Assembly (NCBI RefSeq): GCF_024734075.1
Contig: NZ_CP102850.1
Coordinates: forward strand, 2,294,001-2,358,000
Direction of reading: 5' to 3'
Length of the DNA stretch: 64,000 bases
DNA from: Gordonia mangrovi
GTDB lineage: Bacteria > Actinomycetota > Actinomycetes > Mycobacteriales > Mycobacteriaceae
Below the pieces are notes generated by a model that was not told the origin of the DNA, searched no databases, and saw only the letters and a list, made by a program, of their open reading frames with translations. Made by a program: the position numbers and the translations under genes. This document shows positions 16,580 to 28,304 of the stretch, one piece after another; the first letter of the stretch is position 1, and the number at the start of each line of letters is the position of its first letter.

Positions 16580-17892
16580 GCGGTGGCCGCGTCGGCCACG
16601 TCCGGGGCCACCGGGATGCCGAGCCGGCACCGCAACATCGTCACGTACCAGTTGATGAATGCCTCCACCTGGAACTCCGAGGGACCGTAGGGGCCGGGAA
16701 CGTAGGCAGGACTGCTGATGCCCTGGTGCGCGAGAGCGACGAGGTCGGCGTCCTGCTGGTTGGTCGTCTCCCACATGCCGGTGAGATGGTCGAGGTCGTA
16801 GTCGACGCCCTCATCGGCATCGCGATGGACCAGCCAGGTGGTGCGTACCAGCGTCTTGTCGGCGGCGACGGGGATGACCGAGAAGAGCAGCGCGTGATCG
16901 CTCGTCACGTGCAACCACATGTTGGGCTGCAGGTGCATCGACAGTCGTCCGAGCCGCGCCTCGGGGATGTCGGTCAACCGCCGCCGGCTGGCGGCGCTGC
17001 CATCGAGGGTGAACGACTCACCGGCGAGGTCCAGTGCGTCGCGTTCGATGTGGAAGCCCGTGGGACGGGTGTCGAGTTGCTCGATGCGGGGGTAGGGGAG
17101 TCCGCGGTGGTCCCAGATCTCGATCTGTTCCGCGGTGGCCCGACGGTAGCGCTCGAACACCGGGGCGAGCCGGGTGGGGATGGCGTCGGTGCTGCTGTAC
17201 CCCCAGGTGGGGAAGAACACGTTGAGCAGTTCGGGGTGCCCGCCGCAGTGATAGCACTCGCGGTTGTTCTCCATGACCAGTTTCCAGTTGCCGTCCTCGA
17301 CGAGGTCGGTCTGCTTGGCCACCTTGGCCTCGGCGAGGCGGTGCGGCGCCAGATACGGCTCGATGATGGCGGCGACCTCGTCGATGTCGCTCGGCGGCTC
17401 GTCTGCCAGGCAGATGAACACGAGCCCGGCGATGGTGCGCACGTGCACCGAGCGCAAGGAATAGCAGGACTTGTCGAATCCCGGGGCCTGGGCGTCGGCG
17501 AACTCGAGGCGGCCATCCATGCCGTAGGTCCACGAGTGATAGGTGCACACGATGGTCCCCGTCGACCCGCTCGGCTCGGTGAGCAGACGCGCTCCGCGAT
17601 GCCGGCACACGTTGTGGTGGGCGCGGACACGGCCGTCATCGTCGCGGGCGACGATGACCGATCGCGTGCCGAAAGTGATCGTGACGTAGTCGCCGGGATC
17701 CGGGATCTCGGCCTCGGTGGCGACGAAAAGCCAAGACTTGGAGAAGATCTCATCGAGATCGAGGTCGAAGAAGTCCTGGCTCACATAGAACGGGGCGGGC
17801 AGGCTCTCGCCGGTGAGGCGGTCGGCGATCAGTGCGTGCGGGTCCTCCGCGGGGCTCGGCACGGCCTTGGGTGCGACGAAGGGGGAGGTCAT
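16576..17892 (-). CDS. gbcA: Glycine betaine demethylase, Rieske oxygenase component (GbcA type)
   Basis: A 438-residue ring-hydroxylating-type oxygenase alpha subunit. The Rieske 2Fe-2S ligands are NVCRHRGAR and CTYHSW (CxH...CxxH), and the mononuclear iron site is in MENNRECYHCGGHPEL. Glycine betaine demethylases of this type remove one methyl group as formaldehyde to give dimethylglycine. It heads the minus-strand cluster gbcA-gbcB-soxB-soxDA-soxG-purU-dimethylglycine oxidase, a complete betaine-to-glycine series, so the assignment is good. The ATG at 17892 has no strong Shine-Dalgarno sequence; upstream sequence in frame looks non-coding. Confidence 0.88.
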   Translation of the reverse strand: MTSPFVAPKAVPSPAEDPHALIADRLTGESLPAPFYVSQDFFDLDLDEIFSKSWLFVATEAEIPDPGDYVTITFGTRSVIVARDDDGRVRAHHNVCRHRGARLLTEPSGSTGTIVCTYHSWTYGMDGRLEFADAQAPGFDKSCYSLRSVHVRTIAGLVFICLADEPPSDIDEVAAIIEPYLAPHRLAEAKVAKQTDLVEDGNWKLVMENNRECYHCGGHPELLNVFFPTWGYSSTDAIPTRLAPVFERYRRATAEQIEIWDHRGLPYPRIEQLDTRPTGFHIERDALDLAGESFTLDGSAASRRRLTDIPEARLGRLSMHLQPNMWLHVTSDHALLFSVIPVAADKTLVRTTWLVHRDADEGVDYDLDHLTGMWETTNQQDADLVALAHQGISSPAYVPGPYGPSEFQVEAFINWYVTMLRCRLGIPVAPDVADAATA

Positions 17893-18006
17893 CGGTGGGG
17901 CGGCCTCTCTGCGCGTTCTCCCTGCCGGGAGATCGATGGGGGCACAGACGGATCGACGGACAGGTGGATGTGTCGCCGAGGCGCTGGGGTCAGGGGAGCT
18001 GTTCTT

Positions 18007-18059
18007 ATGTTGCACGAGCGTAGTTGCATGACACGCAACGATGAGCGCATAATGCAACA
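18007..18059 (-). promoter_or_regulatory. Operator array upstream of gbcA
   Basis: Four half-sites of the form TTGCAY/TTGCGT occur in 53 bp: ATGTTGCAC (18007-18015), AGTTGCATG (18022-18030), CACGCAACG (18032-18040, inverted) and TAATGCAACA (18050-18059, inverted). The inner pair forms GTTGC-N7-GCAAC and the outer pair TGTTGCA...TGCAACA. Nested, symmetric half-sites upstream of the first gene of a catabolic operon suggest binding by a dimer or tetramer, with the cluster's IclR protein as the first candidate. Confidence 0.5.
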
Positions 18060-18113
18060 ATTGTGCGATCAGCGAGTGGCCGTGTCAAGCGGAAGAGTCT
18101 GCTGTGCGCAAGC

Positions 18114-18171
18114 ACATGGGGAACTGACATCCACTGGGGTTGGTACCCCCGTGGATGTCAGTTCCCCATGT
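18114..18171. terminator. Long perfect palindrome, probable terminator of the esterase gene
   Basis: Arms ACATGGGGAACTGACATCCAC (from 18114) and its exact complement (ending 18171) pair over 21 bp; inside, GGGG and CCCC pair around a TTGGTA loop. It lies 32 nt past the stop of the minus-strand esterase gene. There is no U-run. It could equally be a mobile palindromic element. Confidence 0.55.
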
Positions 18172-18202
18172 TGATGCGAGTGGGGTGGTGGCTTGCGAGC
18201 CG

Positions 18203-19204
18203 TCAGCCCACCGAACGCAGGAAAGCGCTGGCCTGGCGCAGCGCCACCCGGGACTCCGGCGCCAGCCGCGGGAACATCTGGAACACGTGGCCCTGACCGG
18301 GCCACTCCTGAAGGCGTACATCCGCTCCGGCCGAACGCATCGCGCGCGCGACGGCGCGGGCATCGTCGCCCATCACCTCCAGTCCGCCCACCTGGATCAG
18401 CGTCGGCGGCAAGCTCATCGCCGCATCGAGGGTGATGCGCATCCGTGGGTGATCCGGTGCGGCCGGACCGGTGTACAGCTGCAGGATGCGTTGTGCAGCA
18501 ACCGCGTCGATGACCGGATCGCGGGTGCCGCGGAGCTGGTTGGCGACGGCCAGGTCGAAGGTGGGGTCATACAGCGGGGAGAACAGGACCAGACCGCGGG
18601 GCTGACCGACACCACGGCGATGATTGTCGGCGAGCAAGTCGAGTGCGAGGTGACCGCCGGCGGAATCACCGCCGACGACGATCTGGTCCGGCCGGTATCC
18701 CTGCTCGAGCAGCCAGTGATACCCGCGGATCGCGTCGTCCCCGGCGCTGGGGAAGCGGTACTCGGGCCCGAGCCGGTAGTCCAGGCTGAACGCCGACAAC
18801 CCGGTCTGCCGCGAGAGTCGGGCGACCAACCCACGGTGGGTGCGCGCCGAGCAGACGACATACCCGCTTCCGTGTAGGTAGTAAAGGACACGGGTACTGG
18901 GTGACGCCGTGGGGCGCGCGGGACCGTTGTGTGCCGACACCCACTCGCCGCGCACCTGTCCGCCGTCGACGACCTCGCGGACCGACTCGACCCGGGTGCC
19001 CGACGGCACCGGCGACATCGCCACGAGTGTGCGGTTGACGCCCGGCCGCATCGCGGAGATCAACCGCGGTGGGGGTCCCGATCGCCCCATGCCGACCACC
19101 ATGAGAGGCTGCGCCACGCGGGCGAGATAGCTGTTGACCGCGCGCGATCGGAGCGACCCCGCACCGCTCGCGCGCCATTGCTGATCGGTTGTCCGTACAC
19201 TCAC
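18203..19204 (-). CDS. Alpha/beta-hydrolase fold esterase (hormone-sensitive-lipase family)
   Basis: A 333-residue esterase. The oxyanion motif is YYLHGSGYVV (HGGG-like), then FSLDYRLGPEYRFPSAGDD, the nucleophile elbow VVGGDSAGGHLAL (Ser), and the C-terminal Asp/His pair (His in EWPGQGHVFQMF). This architecture belongs to family IV (HSL-like) esterases acting on short acyl or acetyl esters. The GTG start is supported by a -10 box 6 nt upstream. It sits just upstream of the betaine cluster but separated by a hairpin, so it is probably independent. Confidence 0.85.
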   Translation of the reverse strand: MSVRTTDQQWRASGAGSLRSRAVNSYLARVAQPLMVVGMGRSGPPPRLISAMRPGVNRTLVAMSPVPSGTRVESVREVVDGGQVRGEWVSAHNGPARPTASPSTRVLYYLHGSGYVVCSARTHRGLVARLSRQTGLSAFSLDYRLGPEYRFPSAGDDAIRGYHWLLEQGYRPDQIVVGGDSAGGHLALDLLADNHRRGVGQPRGLVLFSPLYDPTFDLAVANQLRGTRDPVIDAVAAQRILQLYTGPAAPDHPRMRITLDAAMSLPPTLIQVGGLEVMGDDARAVARAMRSAGADVRLQEWPGQGHVFQMFPRLAPESRVALRQASAFLRSVG

Positions 19205-19562
19205 ATATCGACGCTAACCCTGAGAGCGATTCTCGACGCCCGTTTCAGGCTCATAAGCTGCGGAATCATCACAGTTGTGCTATCCGGATTTCGATACTGG
19301 GTACCCGCCGTGAGAAAATGGCTGACAATGCTTTCGCGTAAGCAGGGTGGTGCCGGGACGAGCGACTCGACCCGGGTGCGCCGTCAGCAATGGGGCTGAC
19401 ACGGACACCGCCACGTGGCCCACGGACCTCCCAGGTCAGCCCAACGATTCGGGAGGCAACGCGAGGCCGGTGGCGGCGTTGACATGGACAGACGTCACAG
19501 TGTTCCCAGTGGACACGAAGGTGAATGCGTGCGCAGCGTCGCGCACACAGTGAGGCGAACTT
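19205..19562. other. Divergent non-coding region between esterase gene and gltB
   Basis: 358 bp without a convincing gene. It holds the esterase -10 box (19211-19216), a TTGACA (19479-19484) that could be a gltB -35 although no good -10 follows at 16-18 bp, and a weak GAGGCGA ahead of the gltB ATG. The leader of gltB may be long. Confidence 0.4.
19211..19216 (-). promoter_or_regulatory. -10 element TAGCGT of the esterase gene, leaderless start
   Basis: On the minus strand TAGCGT ends 6 nt before the GTG at 19204, supporting that unusual start codon. Confidence 0.4.
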
Positions 19563-24141
<4,579 letters not shown>

Positions 24142-24149
<8 letters not shown>

Positions 24150-25596
24150 CCCCAGAGGTTTTCTCAAGCACACCGAACGTGAACTGCCCGAACGCCGTCC
24201 GGTCGAGTTGCGTCTGCTGGACTGGAAAGAGGTCTACACCGACTTCGACCACAAGGAGCTGCAGACCCAGGCCAGTCGGTGCATGGACTGCGGAATCCCG
24301 TTCTGCCACAACGGCTGCCCGTTGGGGAACCTGATCCCGGAGTGGAATGACCTGGTCTACAAGGACCGGTGGTACGACGGGATCGAACGGCTGCACGCGA
24401 CCAACAACTTCCCGGAGTTCACCGGGCGGCTGTGCCCGGCCCCGTGCGAGGCATCCTGCGTGCTGGGCATCAATCAGCCCGCCGTGACGATCAAGCAGGT
24501 CGAGGTCGAGCTGATCGACAACGCCTTCGAGAACGGCTGGGTCACCCCGGTGTTGCCGTCGGAGAAGACCGGCAAGTCGGTCGCGGTGGTGGGCTCCGGG
24601 CCGGCCGGTCTGGCGGCAGCACAGCAGATGACCCGCGCCGGCCACGACGTCACGCTGTTCGAGCGGGCCGACCGCATCGGTGGGCTGCTGCGCTACGGCA
24701 TCCCCGAGTTCAAGATGGAGAAACGCCACATCGACCGCCGTCTCGAACAGATGGAGGCCGAGGGCACCGTCTTCAAGACCGGCGTCAACGTGGGCGTCGA
24801 CGTCACCGTCGAGCAGCTGCGCGCCGAGTTCGACGCGGTGATCCTGGCCAACGGCTCGACCATCGGCCGCGACCTGCCGATCCCCGGCCGCGAACTCGAC
24901 GGCGTCCACCAGGCGATGGAGTTCCTGCCGCAGGCCAACCGGGTGCAGCTCGGTGACACGGTCGAGAACCAGATCACCGCCAAGGGCAAGAAGGTCGTCA
25001 TCATCGGTGGCGGCGACACCGGCGCCGACTGCCTGGGTACATCGCTGCGGCAGGGGGCGGAGATCGTGCACCAGTTCGAGATCATGCCCAAGCCGCCGAT
25101 CGAGCGGGCCGAGTCCACTCCGTGGCCGACCTACCCGCTCATGTACCGCGTGTCGTCGGCGCACGAAGAGGGCGGTGAACGCGTCTACTCGGTCAGCACC
25201 GAGGAATTCCTCGGCAGCGACGGCAAGGTGACCGGCCTCAAGGCGCACGAGGTCACCATGCGCGACGGCCGGTTCGAGAAGGTCGAGGGCAGCGAGTTCG
25301 AGCTCGAATGCGACCTGGTGCTGTTCGCCATGGGCTTCGTGGGGCCCGAGCGCGGCGACCTGCTCGACAAGATGGGCGTGGAGTACGACCAGCGCGGCAA
25401 CATCAAACGCGACGACGACTTCGCGGCGGTGGGCCTCGACGGCGTCTTTGTCGCCGGCGACGCCGGTCGGGGTCAGTCGCTGATCGTGTGGGCCATCGCC
25501 GAAGGCCGGTCGGCTGCTGCGGCGGCGGATGCCTACCTGGCGGGTCGTTCGGATCTGCCAGCACCGATCGTGCCGACGCAGGTGGCGCAGCGCTGA
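24142..25596 (+). CDS. gltD: Glutamate synthase small subunit
   Basis: A 484-residue beta subunit that feeds NADPH electrons to GltB. The N-terminal cysteine clusters for 4Fe-4S centres are visible ([18 protein letters not shown] and [13 protein letters not shown]). The FAD site is [17 protein letters not shown] near 151 and the NADPH site [15 protein letters not shown] near 290. It overlaps gltB by 8 nt, so the subunits are translationally coupled. A strong hairpin terminator follows 14 nt after the stop. Confidence 0.97.
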
Positions 25597-25610
25597 TCTG
25601 ACATGCACTC

Positions 25611-25649
25611 CTCGGTGCCGCGGAAGGTCATACCATCCGCGGCACCGAG
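25611..25649 (+). terminator. Terminator of gltBD
   Basis: CTCGGTGCCGCGGA (25611-25624) pairs perfectly with TCCGCGGCACCGAG (25636-25649) around an 11-nt loop. The 14-bp stem begins 14 nt after the gltD stop. Confidence 0.8.
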
Positions 25650-25749
25650 TAGTCTCAGGGGACGATCGGGTGACGCGAAGGCCGAGAATTCGACGACTCT
25701 GACGCGAGGAGTGAACTGTCGTGGTCAACTGGTGGCAAGGTAGGGGTAT

Positions 25750-25767
25750 GTCCCCACCGCTGGGGAC
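25750..25767. promoter_or_regulatory. Operator-like dyad upstream of the TetR gene
   Basis: GTCCCCA-CCGC-TGGGGAC is a perfect 7-bp inverted repeat 24 nt before the start codon. TetR regulators commonly repress themselves at such sites. Confidence 0.4.
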
Positions 25768-25791
25768 GCCTGCACGATCGACAGGACTGCC

Positions 25792-27003
25792 ATGACGACT
25801 CTGCCCGCAGAAGCTGCGGCGGATCGACGTACCCGGCCCAAGGACCGCAAACAGCACATCCTCGCGAAGGCCGCCGAACTCTTCCGCACCTCGGGTTACG
25901 CCGCGGTGGCGATGAGCGACATCGCCGCGGGTGTCGGGATCGGGCCGAGCGCGCTGTATCGCCACTACCGCAACAAGCAGGAACTCCTTGTCGCGGCGTT
26001 CGACGAGGCGCTGAGCCGCTACGAGGCGGCGGTGCGCGACGCCGGCGATCCATTCGAGGTCGCACACAATGTGGTCGGCATCGCAGCGGAATCCCAAACC
26101 CTCGACGTGCTCTGGAGTCGCGACAAGGGGCATATCGGTCCCGCGGCACGCGCAGATCTGCGGTTGCGCATCGTGGACGTGTCCGAGGCCCTGACCGCCG
26201 CCATCGAGAAGGAGGCGGTGCCGGGCGCCGTACCTGCGCGGGTCGCGGCATGGTCGGTGCTGGCCATCGTGAACTGGCCTGGGCACAAGCCGCTGCCGGT
26301 GCCGCCCGGCGACCGGGATCGCATGCTGTCGGCGGCCGTGCGCGCAACGGTCGAATCCGCCCTCGGACCGCAATCGACGCCGGACGCGGGAGCCCGGGTC
26401 ACCGATGAACCCGTGCCGATGGATCCGGGTGCCGGGCTCCTCCCGGTGGCGCGGCGTGAAGCGGTGCTGAACGCGGCCGTCACCATGTTCGCCGTACACG
26501 GATACGCGAACGTCAGCCTCGACGACATCGGCGAGGTCGTCGGGATCGCCGGACCGAGCGTCTACAACCACTTCGCCAGCAAACGTGAACTGCTGGTGTG
26601 CGGGCTCAACCGTGCTTTCGAAGCGATGTGGCTCGAGCTCGGACAGGTGTTGTCGCGCAGCGCGGACGCCGAGCAGGCACTCGACGACTTACTGGCCTGC
26701 TACACGCGCTTCGCACAGGCCCACTGGGATCTGATTGTCGTCAGCTTGTCGCACTCGGTGGTGCTCGACGACGACGAAATGATGGCCCTGGGTCGCAACT
26801 ATCAGGACTATGTCGGCGAGTGGCGTCGACTGGTGCAGATGTGCCGGCCCGGACTGCGGGCCGACGAGGCACAATCGCTCGTCGATCTGGCGCTGGGATT
26901 GATCGACGGCGTGGTGCGCGTCGACGGCCTCCGTGGCCCGGCACTGCCGGGGCACGCCCGTCAGCTCGCCAAGGCGGTGCTGTACGCCCCGCTGTCATCC
27001 TGA
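25792..27003 (+). CDS. Tandem TetR-family regulator with two DNA-binding domains
   Basis: A 403-residue protein in which two TetR units are joined. The first HTH is at about 18-65 (RKQHILAKAAELFRTSGYAA, IGPSALYRHYRNKQELLVAAF), the second at about 215-265 (RREAVLNAAVTMFAVHGYAN, IAGPSVYNHFASKRELLVCGL), each followed by a helical ligand/dimerisation region. Ordinary TetR proteins are about 200 residues. Double-TetR proteins exist in actinobacteria, so this is a known architecture, not an assembly error. A monomer could imitate a dimer and bind as a pseudo-dimer. Target and ligand are unknown. Confidence 0.9.
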   Translation: MTTLPAEAAADRRTRPKDRKQHILAKAAELFRTSGYAAVAMSDIAAGVGIGPSALYRHYRNKQELLVAAFDEALSRYEAAVRDAGDPFEVAHNVVGIAAESQTLDVLWSRDKGHIGPAARADLRLRIVDVSEALTAAIEKEAVPGAVPARVAAWSVLAIVNWPGHKPLPVPPGDRDRMLSAAVRATVESALGPQSTPDAGARVTDEPVPMDPGAGLLPVARREAVLNAAVTMFAVHGYANVSLDDIGEVVGIAGPSVYNHFASKRELLVCGLNRAFEAMWLELGQVLSRSADAEQALDDLLACYTRFAQAHWDLIVVSLSHSVVLDDDEMMALGRNYQDYVGEWRRLVQMCRPGLRADEAQSLVDLALGLIDGVVRVDGLRGPALPGHARQLAKAVLYAPLSS

Positions 27004-27043
27004 GGTCTGCCCTCGATCGGCGCGAAACCGAACCGGAACCCGA

Positions 27044-27478
27044 TCAGCGGCCGGTGAGCACCTGCGTCATCTGCTCGGGCACGGTGCCGGCGAGTCGCTG
27101 GAAGGCCAGTTGGGCGACCGGATCCGCCAGGCGGGCGAGGCCGTTGAACTGGACGTGCGCCCGATAGGTGATTTCCGTCGAGGCGGCATCCGCGGCGCGA
27201 AAACTCATGTCGTCGACCGAGGTCGCCGTCTTGTTTCGGCCGGTGAACACCAGATGGTCGGGTCGATCCGTGGTCAGTTCGTAGGTCAGCGACGTCGACA
27301 TCCCGAAGAGCTTGCTCTCGTTGTGCCATTGGGTGCCCTGGGCCACGGGGTCGGTGCCGAGCTGCTCGCACGTCTGGGTGCCCGGGTCCCATTCGACAGC
27401 ATGGGCGAAGTCTCGGAGATAGGCGACGATCTCGTCGCGGGGACGCTGCACGGTGAAGGTGCGGGACACATCGACCAT
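27044..27478 (-). CDS. SRPBCC (START/Bet v 1-like) family protein
   Basis: A 144-residue polyketide-cyclase/START-like protein: VDVSRTFTVQRPRDEIVAYLRDFAHAVEWDPGTQ is the usual N-terminus, with LVFTGRNKTATSVDDMSFR and a C-terminal amphipathic helix (ADPVAQLAFQRLAGTVPEQM). The start at 27478 is fixed by AAGGAG 5 nt upstream. Such proteins bind hydrophobic small molecules; no specific function can be assigned. It is convergent with the TetR gene. Confidence 0.85.
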   Translation of the reverse strand: MVDVSRTFTVQRPRDEIVAYLRDFAHAVEWDPGTQTCEQLGTDPVAQGTQWHNESKLFGMSTSLTYELTTDRPDHLVFTGRNKTATSVDDMSFRAADAASTEITYRAHVQFNGLARLADPVAQLAFQRLAGTVPEQMTQVLTGR

Positions 27479-27854
27479 GATCACTCCTTGCTGCACGACT
27501 GGCGCGTGACTCGGCGGGTCTGTCGACCGGTATTCGGTGCCGTCCGAGTCCGTGGATGGGTCGTGCCCGCCGAGGCTTGCGGACGCGAAACACTGTGTGG
27601 CTGCTCACACATTCGCGCCTGTCGCTACCGAATCCGTAACGATTCCGGTGAGATGATCGACGTACAGACAGGAACAGCTTTACTCGGTGGTCCCGGCAGA
27701 CGGGGTCTGAGTGTGGCGAAGACAACGTCTGTTGAACGCGCTATATCGCTTGGGCCCGACCCGCCGACCGACTAGAGTAGGGCGAGTTCAAGGTCTCAAA
27801 GTCCGAGTCCGCACTAGTGAATAGTCTGGTAGCAAAGCAGGGAAGTGATTGGTC
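27479..27854. other. Non-coding region between the SRPBCC gene and a small ORF
   Basis: 376 bp, divergent. I see no convincing gene. It contains the promoter at 27750-27778 reading rightwards and the SRPBCC Shine-Dalgarno sequence at its left edge. Confidence 0.4.
27750..27778 (+). promoter_or_regulatory. Sigma-A-like promoter
   Basis: TTGGGC (27750-27755), a 17-bp spacer and TAGAGT (27773-27778). It reads towards the 50-residue ORF at 27855 and gives a leader of about 70 nt. Confidence 0.5.
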
Positions 27855-28007
27855 ATGAGGTTGTCCAATACATCCTCCGGTCCACGCCGCCACTCGAGGC
27901 TGAGTTCGATCACCGGGCGCTTCGGTCGCGTGCGATCTGCTCGCTCGTTCCCCGCGGAGGCGGAACGTCTGATCACCCCGGCCGAACTGCGGCGTCTACA
28001 GGCCTGA
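27855..28007 (+). CDS. Small basic protein, 50 residues, unrecognised
   Basis: An ATG-started frame with AGGGAAG 9 nt upstream and a good promoter at 27750-27778. The product is Ser/Arg-rich at the start (MRLSNTSSGPRRHSRLSS) and ends with an acidic-amphipathic helix-like segment (AEAERLITPAELRRLQA). No family is recognised. It ends 13 nt before the stop of the convergent S4 gene. It is supported only by signals and context. Confidence 0.4.
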   Translation: MRLSNTSSGPRRHSRLSSITGRFGRVRSARSFPAEAERLITPAELRRLQA

Positions 28008-28020
28008 CGACCCATACCGG

Positions 28021-28254
28021 TCACGCACGGGTGACCCGGCAGACCTGGCCACCGAGCTCTACGACATCGTCGGGCGCGAGCTGACGCCCGCGCCGCGTCT
28101 CCACCTCGCCGTTGACCGACACCTCGCCGTCGGCGATCACTTCCTTCGCCTCCGCCCCGGATTCGATGAGGTTGGCCAGTTTGAGGAACTGGCCCAACCG
28201 GATCGACTCATCGCGGATGGGCACCTCATCGATCTCCGATCCGTCCACGCCCAC
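28021..28254 (-). CDS. S4-domain RNA-binding protein (YbcJ/RlbA type)
   Basis: A 77-residue single-domain S4 protein: [42 protein letters not shown] is the complete S4 fold, with the RNA-facing turn [14 protein letters not shown]. Homologues bind structured RNA, probably rRNA. It starts with GTG. It is divergent from lysX with 50 nt between them, including a 6-bp dyad. Confidence 0.88.
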   Translation of the reverse strand: MGVDGSEIDEVPIRDESIRLGQFLKLANLIESGAEAKEVIADGEVSVNGEVETRRGRQLAPDDVVELGGQVCRVTRA

Positions 28255-28262
28255 ATATTGCC

Positions 28263-28277
28263 CAACGTCGGACGTTG
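28263..28277. promoter_or_regulatory. Dyad in the S4/lysX divergent promoter region
   Basis: CAACGT-CGG-ACGTTG is a perfect inverted repeat midway between the two divergent starts, so one regulator could act on both genes. Confidence 0.35.
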
Positions 28278-28291
28278 AGGCGAGCCCCGCT

Positions 28292-28297
28292 TAACGT
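28292..28297 (+). promoter_or_regulatory. -10 element TAACGT of lysX, leaderless start
   Basis: TAACGT ends 7 nt before the ATG at 28305. It supports that start over upstream non-ATG codons. Confidence 0.45.
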
Positions 28298-28304
28298 TTT
28301 AGCC

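Larger units (their letters stand above)
17893..18202. other. Non-coding region upstream of gbcA
   Basis: This 310-bp stretch between gbcA and the esterase gene holds the repeated TTGCAT half-sites (18007-18059), which would place the gbcA promoter near 17930-18060, and the long palindrome (18114-18171). No small coding sequence is convincing here. Confidence 0.5.
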
